Assembly: GCA_030760725.1 (NCBI GenBank) | Contig: JASWHV010000013.1 | Span: 34,940,699 to 35,004,698, forward strand | Direction: 5' to 3' | Length of the DNA stretch: 64,000 bases | Origin: Neostapfia colusana | Taxonomy: Eukaryota; Streptophyta; Magnoliopsida; Poales; Poaceae | Part shown: positions 33,350-44,548 of the stretch, one piece after another | Layout: every line of letters starts with the position of its first letter | How positions within the stretch are numbered: position 1 is the first letter of the stretch | Made by a program: the position numbers and the translations under genes | Notes under the pieces: model-generated | What the model was told of the DNA's origin: nothing | Databases searched by the model: none | The model's input: only the letters and a program-made list of their open reading frames with translations

Positions 33350-33421
33350 CTCCTTCTTGCTGCTCTTGAAATGGGTAGTCCTGATCTTGGAAAGGGATAA
33401 CTTGCTCTTGAACAGGTTCTT
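33350..33421 (-). other. Putative LTR exon 1 of element D
   Basis: 72 bases on the minus strand: two leftover bases, 23 codons, one leftover G, then GCAAGTGTCC. This is an excellent GC-type donor. The product is Gln/Glu-rich (EPVQEQVIPF, then FQEQQEGG). It parallels A exon 1, which ends DQEQQ-G before the same donor type. The other copy is at 42578-42649. Confidence 0.4.
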
Positions 33422-33631
33422 CTTCATACCATCACACATAGCAAAAGAAAAACAGCAATCATAAGACATAGTTCACACTTCTACTTCATACAAACCACAC
33501 ATTCACATTTATAAAATTCATTCACCATTATATGTGTTGTGGTTACTTTGTGTGTTGATCTGTGGCTTGCATACACTTTTATTTATATGTGTATGATTCC
33601 TACTTTGGTGTTCATATTTATACTTATATAC

Positions 33632-33656
33632 TATATATATATATATGTGTGTGTGT
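33632..33656 (+). repeat. (TA)n(TG)n microsatellite in D LTR
   Basis: Alternating TA then TG dinucleotides. The copy in the other LTR (about 42859-42888) is longer, showing repeat-length change since insertion. Confidence 0.85.
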
Positions 33657-34949
33657 TTCAGTTTTAAATAAATTCCTTACATTAAACTACCAAGTATGTA
33701 TGAAAAGTATTTTTCTTCTCCATATGTGCCTTCATAATTTCTATCAACCCTAAACTGAACTCTTTGGATTTTAAAAAAAACTCCATTTATCATTTTTTAT
33801 ACTCCTATGCATAATTGTGTATTTTATTATGAAATTAGTAATACACATCATCTAAACAGTATAGGTTCTGGTCCTAAATAATTTTAATAACATATTTTAA
33901 CCTTGGCCTCTGATGTAAACTATTTCATAATTATTTTCCCTATTTTCCTATAACTATTCTTTACTTAAAAATGTGTCCCTATACTAATAAATGTGAATAA
34001 TAGATGAAACAGATTCATTTCAGCCCAAAAATATATTTTTATCTCACTCCAAAGTTTTCTAAGTACTGAGAAAGTTTTTAATTAATTTTGACAATTATGT
34101 TTGTCCCACTTTTTAATTTTTAAACACTAGTTACATATTCAATTTTCTAAATTAATTACTAAACAGGGTTAAAATAATGAACTCACCCCATTACAGGGTC
34201 TATAATATTATTTTCATAATTTCCAGGGGTCTAGCTACACTTATCAGAGGTGTTTTTCCTAATTTTTATTAAGTCCAGGGGCTAAAACTGATTTTTAAAT
34301 GAATTTACATGATTTTCTGGAGTTCCAGGGGCTAGATCAGAAGTTTCCGGGGCTAGCTCTTATTTCCAGAGAACCCCAGGGGGTAGCACGTAAGAATTCC
34401 AGTCTTTATAATGCGGGGCTGACGTGGACCGTCCGATTTTAAACCGACGGCTGAGATTATAACATCGAACCGGTACGCGGGGTTTTAAAGTCTACCGTGC
34501 GATTTAAAATAAACGGCGCACAAGCGGACACGTCGCTTCGATCGAGCGCGGGCGGCGCTGCCGGCGGCGCACGGCGGCGGGAAGCGGCGATCTCGCCGGA
34601 AAGTTTCGGATCCTCGAGAATTCTGCCTAGAACTGTGATCTTATGGCCTAGATCGGTAGAGGGGAGGTCAAGGATCTCACCTCGGGGGTTTTCTCGAGCT
34701 CGGGGGTCCTGGAAAGTGCTCAGCGGCGAGGTCCGAGGCAAAACCACGGCGAAGCTCGTCGGCGCTGGATTTACACCGTAAGTCTTCGGGTTTTCTGCAC
34801 CTGCATAGTTCCCCGGAGGCGGTGGATCAAGACCAGCGAGTTAGATCAGAGTTTCCGAGCTTAGATCGGCCAGAATTCACCGGCGAAGTCTCGGTGCTCA
34901 CCGGAGTGAAAATCGGCGATCGCGTGGGAAAAACCGATCGGGGCTGGGG

Positions 34950-34958
34950 TTTTTATAG
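34950..34958 (-). promoter_or_regulatory. TATA box of D 3' LTR
   Basis: The minus strand reads CTATAAAAA within CCCCCGG and CCCC, about 145 bases downstream of the palindromic GTGGGACCCAC. The active copy in the 5' LTR is at 44163-44171. Confidence 0.7.
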
Positions 34959-35101
34959 CCGGGGGAGGGCGGTGGGTCAGTTGTGATCGAGTTGGATTCT
35001 TCTGGGACCGGAATTCGGCTAAGGAACGCGGTTTTTCGATCAGTTAAGATCGCGCGCGCTCGGGGGGAAAAGTCCGGGCCGCGGACGCTCGGGGTTAGGG
35101 A

Positions 35102-35118
35102 TGACATGTGGGTCCCAC
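35102..35118 (-). promoter_or_regulatory. TGACATGTGGGTCCCAC palindromic motif, D 3' LTR
   Basis: A perfect GTGGGTCCCAC palindrome extended by TGACAT. The same motif lies at 44315-44331 (D 5' LTR), 2716-2732 (A), 56438-56454 (F) and 57527-57543 (G). It fits TCP-type consensus sites; binding is inferred. Confidence 0.55.
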
Positions 35119-35370
35119 CCGTCTGTGAGAGACAGCGCGGCGCGCGCGGGGGCGGGCTGGCGCGGGGAAACTGGGCCGGCTGGCGTGTTTCGGCCCACTG
35201 GCCGGTTTTTTCCCGTTTCTCTTTTTCTTTTTCCATTTCTTTTCTGTTTTGAGTATAATTTGAATTCCAGTTTGAATTTGAATTTTTGCAAAACATGCAA
35301 CACGTCCAAAAATTTTTAAATTCCCCTCTGAACATGGTTTAGGGTTTTAAATCAAATTTGGGGTGTTACA

Positions 35371-35387
35371 GCTCTACCCCCCTTAAA
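35371..35387 (-). other. Polypurine tract of element D
   Basis: The minus strand reads AAGGGGGGTAGAGC just before the 3' LTR start at 35370. Confidence 0.85.
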
Positions 35388-35415
35388 ATAAATCTCGTCC
35401 TCGAGATTGGTGTTT

Positions 35416-36726
35416 CTAAGAAAACAATTCCGGAAATTGTGCCTTGAGCTCATCTTCCCGTTCCCAGGTAGCTTCCTCTTCTGAGTGATGCTTCCGCTGC
35501 ACCTTGCACATCCGGATTCTCTTGTTTCTGGTGAGGCGTTCCATCGTCTCCAAAATCTTGTATGGTTGCTCGGCATAAGACAAATCTTCAGCTACATCCA
35601 CTTCATTCATGGGTAACACCTCTTCAGGCGTCCTCAGGCATTTCTTGAGTTGTGACACATGGAATACATCGTGCACGTCCGATAGAGTAACCGGTAACTC
35701 TAGTTGGTACGCCACTTCGCCTTTTCTTTCCAAAACTTGAAAGGGTCCGATGTATCGAGGTGACAACTTCCCTTTCACCTTGAACCGACGAAGTCCTCTG
35801 ATAGGGGACACCTTGAGATAAACATAGTCTCCCACGTTGAAAACGAGCTCTCTTCTTCGTACATCAGCATAGCTCTTTTGGCGTGTTTGTGCTATCATCA
35901 AATTGTTGCGAATCTCCCTCAGCTTTGCCTCGGCTTCTTGTAGCACTTCTGGACCAAACACTTTACTTTCTCCTGTTTGGTTCCAAAATAGGGGAGTTCT
36001 GCACTTCCTTCCATACAAAGCTTCAAACAGTGACATCTTAATACTAGCTTGATAACTGTTGTTATAGGAAAACTCCGCATACGGTAAGTTCTTGTCCCAA
36101 CTCCTATTGTTTTTGAGTGCACATGCCCTTAACATATCTTCAAGGATCTGATTGGTTCTCTCCGTCTGCCCGTCAGTTTGGGGATGATAGGCAGAACTAA
36201 AGTTCAGATGGGTTCCCATGGTTTCATGCAACTTCTGCCAGAACCTTGAGGTGAACTGTGTCCCTCGATCCGACACAATCTTCTTTGGCACTCCATGGTA
36301 ACACACGATCCTTGACATGTACAATTCTGCCAATTTGGATCCGCTGTAGCTTTCTTTCACAGGGATGAAATGAGCTACCTTGGTTAGCCTATCAATAATG
36401 ACCCATATTGAATCATACCCGGATTGGGTCCTAGGCAATCCCACGACAAAATCCATGCTGATTTCTTCCCATTTCCATTCAGGCACTTTGAGTGGTTGCA
36501 ATAATCCCGCGGGTCGTTGATGTTCAGCTTTCACCAACTGACATGTGTCACATAGGGCAACATGTTCCGCGACATCTCGCTTCATGCCATACCACCAATA
36601 CCTACTTTTGAGATCCTGGTACATCTTCGTACTCCCAGGATGAATGGAATAGTCGGAATCGTGAGCCTCCTTCAAAATTAATTCACGGATCTCTTTTACT
36701 TCTGGCACACAGATCCTTTTCCCGTG
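35416..36726 (-). pseudogene. Element D integrase and chromodomain, downstream of the TAG
   Basis: In the gag-pol frame after the stop. It begins HGKRICVP, then the integrase HHCC (SDYSIHPGSTKMYQDL, CDTCQLVKAEH), catalytic Asp1145 (MDFVVGLP), Asp1206 (IVSDRG) and Glu1242 (GQTERTNQ) by numbering from ATG 39885, the GPF module (RYIGPF) and a chromodomain-like end (EEEATWERED). All three catalytic residues are present and spaced D(35)E. Without readthrough or correction this part is not translated, which disables integration by D's own enzyme. Confidence 0.93.
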
Positions 36727-39700
36727 CTACACCGTTCCCTGTTCATCCTCTCTAAAACCAGGAGCTTTATTTTCCTTAATGAGTTGTCTGATCTCTTGTA
36801 TCTTCTCATCATTCTTTTGGCCCTCGCGTATGTCTTGCTCGAGTGTGGAGTCCACTTCCATGGCGATGGCTTCACCACTATTTACTAGACATAGATTGAG
36901 CCTTATAACCTCGTCCTTCAATTCTGCAGGCATGTCCTTCAAGCTCAACTTATTGACCTGCACTTTCCGACTCAAAGCATCGGCCACGACGTTTGCTTTC
37001 CCGGGATGATAGTTGATGCCCACATCAAAGTCATTGATTAGCTCTAACCATCTCCTTTGTCTGAGGTTGAGATCTGGTTGTGTGAATATGTACTTCAAAC
37101 TCTTATGATCCGTATATATTTCTGTCCTCTTCCCCATCAAATAGTGCCGCCAAATTTTCAACGCGTGTACCACTGCAGCTAGTTCTAGGTCATGTGTAGG
37201 ATAGTTCTTCTCGTGCTTCCGAAGCTGCCGGGATGCATAAGCCATGACATGTCCTTCTTGCATGAGAACACATCCCAACCCATTTCCAGAGGCATCGCAG
37301 TACACTGTGAAATTCTTCTGCATATCTGGCATAACCAGCACTGGGGCTGTTGTCAATCTCTTCTTTAGCTCCTGAAAGCTCGTCTCGCACTGTGGCGTCC
37401 AGGTGAATGTGATTCCCTTTTCCAACAGTTTAGTGAGAGGTCTCGAGATCTTGGAGAATCCCTCAATAAACCGTCGATAGTATCCAGCCAATCCCAAAAA
37501 GCTTCGAACTTCCCCGACATTTTCAGGGGTTTTCCACTTCTGGATATCCTCGATTTTGGCGGGATCTACGGAGATTCCTCCCTCCGAGATTATATGTCCT
37601 AAAAAGGGGACTCTCTTCAGCCAAAACTCACACTTGCTCAACTTGGCATATAGTTGGTGTTCTCTCAGCCTCTGTAACACCAACCTTAGATGTTTCTCAT
37701 GTTCTTCTTCATCTTTGGAGAAGACGAGAATATCATCTATGAAAACCACCACAAATTTGTCCAGATATTCTATGAATACCTTGTTCATGAGGTACATGAA
37801 ACATGCCGGGGCATTGGTTAGCCCAAAAGGCATGACAGTGTATTCATACAGTCCGTACCGAGATACGAAAGCTGTCTTGGGAATATCTGATTGCCTTATC
37901 TTGAGTTGGTGGTATCCTGACCTGAGATCAATTTTCGAGAACACACAAGCTCCCCTCAACTGATCAAACAAGTCTTCAATGCGAGGCAATGGGTACTTGT
38001 TCTTGATGGTTACCTCATTCAAGGCACGGTAATCCACGCATAACCTTTGGGTTCCGTCTTTCTTGGGCACAAATATCACCGGAGCTCCCCATGGTGAGGA
38101 ACTAGGGCGAATATACCCCTTCTCCGTCAATTCTCTCAAATGATCCTTGAGCTCTTCTAGCTGCTTGGAGTCCATTCGATAAGGTATCTTGTATATCGGG
38201 GCTGTTCCCGGTACTAGCTCGATTGCGAATTCCACGTCACGGTCGGGAGGCATACCTGGCAATTCCTCCGGAAAAACATCTGGATATTCCCTGATAGTCC
38301 TGATTTCCTCAACTTTCACCTCCACTTGATTTAATTTAATGTCCCTCCTAGGCTCGTGTATGGTTATGAACTTTACTCGGGTGCCATTGGGGTGAGTTAG
38401 TTCCACCGTTCTGGTCGAACAATGGATGATTCCTTTATGTTTGGTCAACCAATCCATACCCAAAATAATATCTATCCCTTGTGAATCTATCACTATGAGG
38501 TTAGCCGTAAATACTACCCCATTAATGTCTAGGCTCACTTTGGGACACACTTGTCTTGTCCTTATTTCTCCACCTGGAGAGTTTACGGCTAGCATATGGT
38601 TCATTTGTGTGGTTGCTAGGTCATGCTTCTTAACAAACCCTTGAGCAATGAACGAGTGGGTAGCACCAGAATCAAACAACAGAGTTGCAAGGTGTAAATT
38701 GGCAGGAAACTTACCAACTACCACGTCGGGCGCCTCTTGTGCTTCCTCCATAGTGACGTGGTTCACCCGTCCTCTCACTACATTCTGCTGTTGTGGCGGC
38801 ACAGGCTTCTTCTTTGGGCATTTATGGGCGTAGTGCCCCACTTCACCACAGCTGAAACATTGCACCCCAATCTTAGATGCTGGGCCCTTGTTGTCTTGGG
38901 GTTGGTTTGGGGGTCCTTGCACTGCTGTTCGAGGTGGATATGCGGGGCGAGGCTGCTGCACAAACTGACGTGGCGGCTGTGCTGGTGCTGCGGGAGGCCT
39001 GTAGTTTGGGTTGTACCCTCTTGGTGCTGAATAGGATACCGCAGCACGGTTCGTCTGCCCCGTAGGTTGCTGCATCATACGTGGGCGGGTGTTGCTCCCT
39101 GAGGCTTGATGTGACCACCCGGCCTTCCTCTTATTCTCATTTTCTAGGGCCTTTAGCTTCCTTTCTACCACAAATGCTCGGTCCACCATCTTTTGGAAGC
39201 TTTCATACTCATTGGAGGACACTGCACACTGCATCTCTACGGTAAGTCCTTCCACGAAACAATCTTGTTTCTGCTCATCAGTCTCTATGTCTCGTGGAGC
39301 ATAACGGGATAGTTGAGTAAATTTAGTGAGGTATTCCCTCACCGTCATGTTTCCCTGCTGCAGTCCCAGAAACTCTTTCCTCTTGTTTTTGAGTTCACCT
39401 CTTGGGATGTAATGGTTGCGGAAGCTACGCTTGAACTCTTCCCAAGTGATGTTCTCAGGGTCATGATGGGCGGCCACGTAGGCGGTCCACCAATCAGCAG
39501 CAGGTCCATGCAATTGATGAGAGGCAAACAGCACCCTCTCATACCCTTGGCACTGTATGATCCTCATCTTACTTTCAATAGTCTTCAGCCAATCATCTGC
39601 CTCCAGAGGTTCAGCAGCACTTGCAAACTTTGGAGGTTGAGTTCCTAGAAACTCACTCAACCTTGGTTGGCGTGGTGCCGCTTGTGGAGGTGGAACTTGA

Positions 39701-39885
39701 TGCAAGTTGGCCACCACTTGAGTCAAGTTCTGGATAAGCTGATTTTGATTCTCTAGCATTTGGTGGAGAGGATCAACTTCTTCACGGCGACCAACCCGGT
39801 CCTGGCCTCCAGAAAGATGAGGGTTGCATGCCTCATCGTTGTTGTTGGCGGGGTTGGCAGCACGTCCTTTTCCTCTTCCGACCAT
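36727..39885 (-). pseudogene. Element D gag, protease, RT and RNase H, ending at a TAG
   Basis: 1052 codons from ATG 39885, directly after a CTGCCAG acceptor-like site. Gag core (RLSEFLGTQPPKF, ADWWTAYVAA); CCHC from residue 343 (CFSCGEVGHYAHKC); protease Asp405 (FDSGATHSF); RT Asp717-Asp718 (FIDDIL); RNase H Asp864 (YCDASGNGLG) and YTDHKS. TAG at 36729-36727 (codon 1053) interrupts EQGTV-HGKR. The context suggests a former Trp TGG changed by one G to A. The frame is otherwise open to 35416, 1490 codons in all. This is the only break I see in D's gag-pol. Confidence 0.93.
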
Positions 39886-40186
39886 CTGGCAGAATCAACA
39901 TATGTTAATTTGATATCATTTAGTATCATCTTACTACTTTCATTTGTTGGTGCTTTGAGGTGTTGAGGCTTTGTTAAAATTTTACGAGGGTTTATATCTC
40001 ACACCAAATAAATGCTCTATTATTTCCTATGGGTTCACACACCAAAGCAAAACAATCTGAAGACGAGGCTGTGGACAATTGCTCATGGCTTCCACAACTC
40101 ACGTCACACACCAAGCATCATCACACCATTAACTACGTAACGACTCGACTACTCGACCTCTTGCTAGCTAGGGGAAAGACTCTACA

Positions 40187-40966
40187 CTACTCGTCCTCTT
40201 GAGTTGGCTCCTCGGGATCTTCCTCCTCATTTCGGCTACCTTCTGACTCTGCTTTGGGTGGGGAGGCTGCTGGTGGAGAAGTGCGACGTCGCCTGATTGC
40301 TCGGCGATCCGGGGAGTCAGGAGTCCATGTATCATTCACGGTGACACACAGTTCATTCCCATCTCCTCTTTCTCTCGCCTTTAAGCAAGCTCGCAGCAAC
40401 GCCTCCGTTTCCTTCAGGGTGTCTCGGACATCCTGAAGCTCTTGTTGACACTCCTGCAGTCGAGTGCTGAGCATAGCAGCATCCTCCAAGCACAAGTCCA
40501 TGTGCTCATGGGAAGTCCCTTGCTGCACCGGTGGGTACTTGTACTCCGTGGTACCACTCTCACGTTGGAGGACATACATGTACTCAGTTTTGTCCATGTG
40601 GCGACGATAGATGTGACTCTGGCAGGTGATGGCCTCCCAGGTGACATCTTTCTCCGCGTCAACTTGTGTGGCTCGACAAGCTGGAGAGTGGTGAATCTTA
40701 AGCAGTTGATTCTCGTGTATAATCCTCATCTCCGAACTCCATTCTTCCCTCTTCTCACGGATGGTCCTGGTGGAGTTATAGTGGATGATTAGCTTGCCCG
40801 TATTGCCGGCGGCTTCGAGCATACGGCGAAGACGGCGCAACAAATCTCCTACTGCCAATCCGTAGGAAAGGTACGTCACTGGACGACTCTCCTCTCTTTC
40901 GGCAAGGGCAACTACGGGAACTCTCCCTCCTGTGGACTTACGAGCGGTGCGAATCATGCGAACCAT
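40187..40966 (-). CDS. Upstream ORF (orf0-like) of element D, function unknown
   Basis: 259 aa on the minus strand from ATG 40966, which abuts TTTTTGTTTTAG, a strong acceptor-like tract. Ends 301 bases before gag. The N-terminal about 130 residues hold mixed basic and aromatic sequence (VTYLSYGLAVGDLLRRLRRML; HIYRRHMDKTEYMYVL). About 150-205 is a predicted coiled coil (LEDAAMLSTRLQECQQELQ). The tail changes from Arg-rich to strongly acidic. It has the same three-part layout and position as the 314-aa ORF of A (7656-8600). No recognised domain. The intact frame beside a broken gag-pol suggests that the TAG in pol is recent. Confidence 0.72.
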   Translation of the reverse strand: MVRMIRTARKSTGGRVPVVALAEREESRPVTYLSYGLAVGDLLRRLRRMLEAAGNTGKLIIHYNSTRTIREKREEWSSEMRIIHENQLLKIHHSPACRATQVDAEKDVTWEAITCQSHIYRRHMDKTEYMYVLQRESGTTEYKYPPVQQGTSHEHMDLCLEDAAMLSTRLQECQQELQDVRDTLKETEALLRACLKARERGDGNELCVTVNDTWTPDSPDRRAIRRRRTSPPAASPPKAESEGSRNEEEDPEEPTQEDE

Positions 40967-41166
40967 CTAAAACAAAAAGAATTTAAAATTAGGTTAGATA
41001 AATTCTCAAACAAAAATCCTGTTTTGAATGAAAGTTGGGGTAAGATGAAGAAAATGACTCCTTTAATAACACTTTTCCACCCACACCTTGGGAAATAGTT
41101 TTTTAGAAAATAGGGCCCTTAAATACGTCCATTTCTACCTAGGTCCACGTTCCTACGGGCAACCTT

Positions 41167-41179
41167 GGCTCTGATACCA
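41167..41179 (-). other. Primer binding site of element D
   Basis: The minus strand reads TGGTATCAGAGCC, 4 bases after the 5' LTR end at 41184. Confidence 0.94.
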
Positions 41180-41183
41180 CCTC

Positions 41184-42859
41184 TGTCACACCCGGTTTTT
41201 CCGAAGAACAACCAAGTGAATATCACATGTATGCCAGGATCATTTTCTCATACATGTGATGACAAATAGTGAAGCATCATTTATTACAAGCCAGGTGTCG
41301 AATATAAATAAGTCTTACATCGCAAATGTCTCAATAGACACTAATGCTTCATCACAAGTAAATAAACTAGCAGCGGAATATTATTCTTTAGGGCTCCATC
41401 ACAGGCGTTTCCCGGGGGTCTCCATGAACCTAAAATCCTCCCTCGGGTCCAAAATCTTGGTCATTATACACCACCTCATTATATTGACCTGAGCAGCAAT
41501 ATAAACCAACAAATATGCAAGGTTGAGTACCAATGGTACTCAGCAAGTGTGGGAAAATCATATCATGCATGGCTAGAACAAGGAGAGGTTGAACTCATGG
41601 TTAAAGCACTACGCAATTAACACCTATCACCTTAGCTTATTAAGCACCTACATTACTACAGAGGTAAAATGGTCCCAATCTCCCATCCCATCATTGTAAT
41701 CCAATAATCATAACATCATTACCAATGTTAAGCTCCCCGCTTAACTTCCAAAACCATCAATCCTCTAATCATGAATAAGTCCAGGCCGCTCTTAACCGTG
41801 AGCACGGCTGTCAAGACAGTTTTAACTCTGCAGAGTTTGTACCACTGTACCCACATGTAGTGATTTCATCCCCCGTTGCCGGGTGGACTAAAAGAACCTC
41901 CATTATGCCAGTGGCTACGATCCACATTCACACTTCCCAGGTGTGCAGCCAGGAGATCACTACGAAGCCTTTACAAAGGGATTCCCGACGAGCGTGGGCC
42001 CACTGAGGTTTCACCCCTAACAGCATACAAGAGGCTCCAACCCCGCTGCAGTGGCCCCCTCTTGAGCCTTGCGGTTCATATGGTAGTCCAGCTGACACCT
42101 ACTCCCCGCACCATCCAACACACCCATACTACGCCGGGGATACACCTAATTAATTGGCCAAGCTGCTCCATCTCAGCATGTGGTTGGCACTATAAAGCCG
42201 GGTTACATGCTCCATGAACCGGTCCTTAGGATCCAGGCAAGTACTAAACACAAACCCAAGTCTCGTGCACCCAGCACACAACCAAAACATCCAACTTGCC
42301 TTGATCCCTACCTCTACATAACTCACAATAGCTCATTCAAGAGTATGGTATAATAAACTGATGATCTCATATCCCAAATATCCCATTCTAAGCATGGCTA
42401 AGCATATGCATGTAAATAAATGACATGACAAAATAAATCCCAACCCAAGCTACAAGGAAACAAGGTAATGCAATTCTAGGGAAACTTTCCTAGCATGGGT
42501 TTCATATTTCATTTGACAATGCAAATAATTCTATCTACACATCCTAGCATAGGATCAAAGTGGTCAAGGACACTTGCCTCCTTCTTGCTGCTCTTGAAAT
42601 GGGTAGTCCTGATCTTGGAAAGGGATAACTTGCTCTTGAACAGGTTCTACTTCATACCATCACACATAGCAAAAGAAAAACAGCAATCATAAGACATAGT
42701 TCACACTTCTACTTCATACAAATCACACATTCACATTTATAAAATTCATTCACCATTATATGTGTTGTGGTTACTTTGTGTGTTGATCTGTGGCTTGCAT
42801 ACACTTTTATTTATATGTGTATGATTCCTACTTTGGTGTTCATATTTATACTTATATAC

Positions 42860-42890
<31 letters not shown>

Positions 42891-44543
42891 TTCAGTTTTA
42901 AATAAATTCCTTACATTAAACTACCAAGTATGTATGAAAAGTATTTTTCTTCTCCATATGTGCCTTCATAATTTCTATCAACCCTAAACTGAACTCTTTG
43001 GATTTAAAAAAAACTCCATTTATCATTTTTTATACTCCTATGCATAATTGTGTATTTTATTATGAAATTAGTAATACACATCATCTAAACAGTATAGGTT
43101 CTGGTCCTAAATAATTTTAATAACATATTTTAACCTTGGCCTCTGATGTAAACTATTTCATAATTATTTTCCCTATTTTCCTATAACTATTCTTTACTTA
43201 AAAATGTGTCCCTATACTAATAAATGTGAATAATAGATGAAACAGATTCATTTCAGCCCAAAAATATATTTTTATCTCACTCCAAAGTTTTCTAAGTACT
43301 TAGAAAGTTTTTAATTAATTTTGACAATTATGTTTGTCCCACTTTTTAATTTTTAAACACTAGTTACATATTCAATTTTCTAAATTAATTACTAAACAGG
43401 GTTAAAATAATGAACTCACCCCATTACAGGGTCTATAATATTATTTTCATAATTTCCAGGGGTCTAGCTACACTTATCAGAGGTGTTTTTCCTAATTTTT
43501 ATTAAGTCCAGGGGCTAAAACTGATTTTTAAATGAATTTACATGATTTTCTGGAGTTCCAGGGGCTAGATCAGAAGTTTCCGGGGCTAGCTCTTATTTCC
43601 AGAGAACCCCAGGGGGTAGCACGTAAGAATTCCAGTCTTTATAATGCGGGGCTGACGTGGACCGTCCGATTTAAACCGACGGCTGAGATTATAACATCGA
43701 ACCGGTACGCGGGGTTTTAAAGTCTACCGTGCGATTTAAAATAAACGGCGCACAAGCGGCCACGTCGCTTCGATCGAGCGCGGGCGGCGCTGCCGGCGGC
43801 GCACGGCGGCGGGAAGCGGCGATCTCGCCGGAAAGTTTCGGATCCTCGAGAATTCTGCCTAGAACTGTGATCTTATGGCCTAGATCGGTAGAGGGGAGGT
43901 CAGGGATCTCACCTCGGGGGTTTTCTCGAGCTCGGGGGTCCTGGAAAGTGCTCAGCGGCGAGGTCCGAGGCAAAACCACGGCGAAGCTCGTCGGCGCTGG
44001 ATTTACACCGTAAGTCTTCAGGTTTTCTGCACCTGCAAAGTTCCCCGGAGGCGGTGGATCAAGACCAGCGAGCTTAGATCGGCCAGAATTCACCGGCGAA
44101 GTCTCGGTGCTCACCGGAGTGAAAATCGGCGATCGCGTGGGAAAAACCGATCGGGGCTGGGGTTTTTATAGCCGGGGGAGGGCGGTGGGTCAGTTGTGAT
44201 CGAGTTGGATTCTTCTGGGACCGGAATTCGGCTAAGGAACGCGGTTTTTCGATCAGTTAAGATCGCGCGCGCTCGGGGGGAAAAGTCCGGGCCGTGGACG
44301 CTCGGGGTTAGGGATGACATGTGGGTCCCACCCGTCTGTGAGAGACAGCGCGGCGCGCGCGGGGGCGGGCTGGCGCGGGGAAACTGGGCCGGCTGGCGGG
44401 TTTCGGCCCACTGGCCGGTTTTGAGTATAATTTGAATTCCAGTTTGAATTTGAATTTTTGCAAAACATGCAACACGTCCAAAAATTTTTAAATTCCCATA
44501 TGAACATGGTTTAGGGTTTTAAATCAAAATTTGGGGTGTTACA
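41184..44543 (-). repeat. 5' LTR of element D
   Basis: 3360 bp, partner of 31956-35370. The features repeat at an offset of 9228 for most of the length: inverted repeat 41222-41260, exon 2 at 41430-41488, hairpins 41524-41542 and 41727-41745, exon 1 at 42578-42649. TATA is at 44163-44171 and the TCP-like motif at 44315-44331. Ends TGTTACA before CACGC. Confidence 0.94.
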
Positions 44544-44548
44544 CACGC
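44544..44548 (+). repeat. Target site duplication of D, right copy (CACGC)
   Basis: Matches 31951-31955; C's LTR resumes at 44549. Confidence 0.95.

Larger units (their letters stand above)
31956..35370 (-). repeat. 3' LTR of element D
   Basis: 3415 bp. From the left end: a 12-bp perfect inverted repeat (31994-32032), putative exon 2 (32202-32260), hairpin TGAGTACC/GGTACTCA (32296-32314), hairpin GTTAAGC/GCTTAAC (32499-32517), putative exon 1 (33350-33421), TA/TG microsatellite (33632-33656), an AT-rich zone, a GC-rich zone with a canonical TATA (34950-34958) and the TCP-like palindrome (35102-35118). It has a 19-base and a roughly 40-base segment near 34841 and 35205 that the other copy lacks. 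Confidence 0.94.
31956..44543 (-). mobile_element. Element D: near-intact minus-strand element in C's 5' LTR
   Basis: Distinct family with LTR ends TGTAACACCCC and CGGGTGTGACA. The order on the minus strand is 5' LTR 44543-41184, PBS, short leader, upstream ORF 40966-40187, gag-pol 39885-35416 with one TAG, purine tract, 3' LTR 35370-31956. By eye I count about 24 substitutions and six indels between the LTRs (about 0.7%), so it is younger than C and older than A. Confidence 0.96.

Noticed and set aside
33632..33656. TA/TG tract as a functional element
   Set aside because: Ordinary microsatellite with length change between the two LTRs.
36727..36729. Programmed stop-codon readthrough in D between RNase H and integrase
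   Set aside because: A, B and C have no stop at this point, and no readthrough signal is evident. A point mutation of Trp is simpler.
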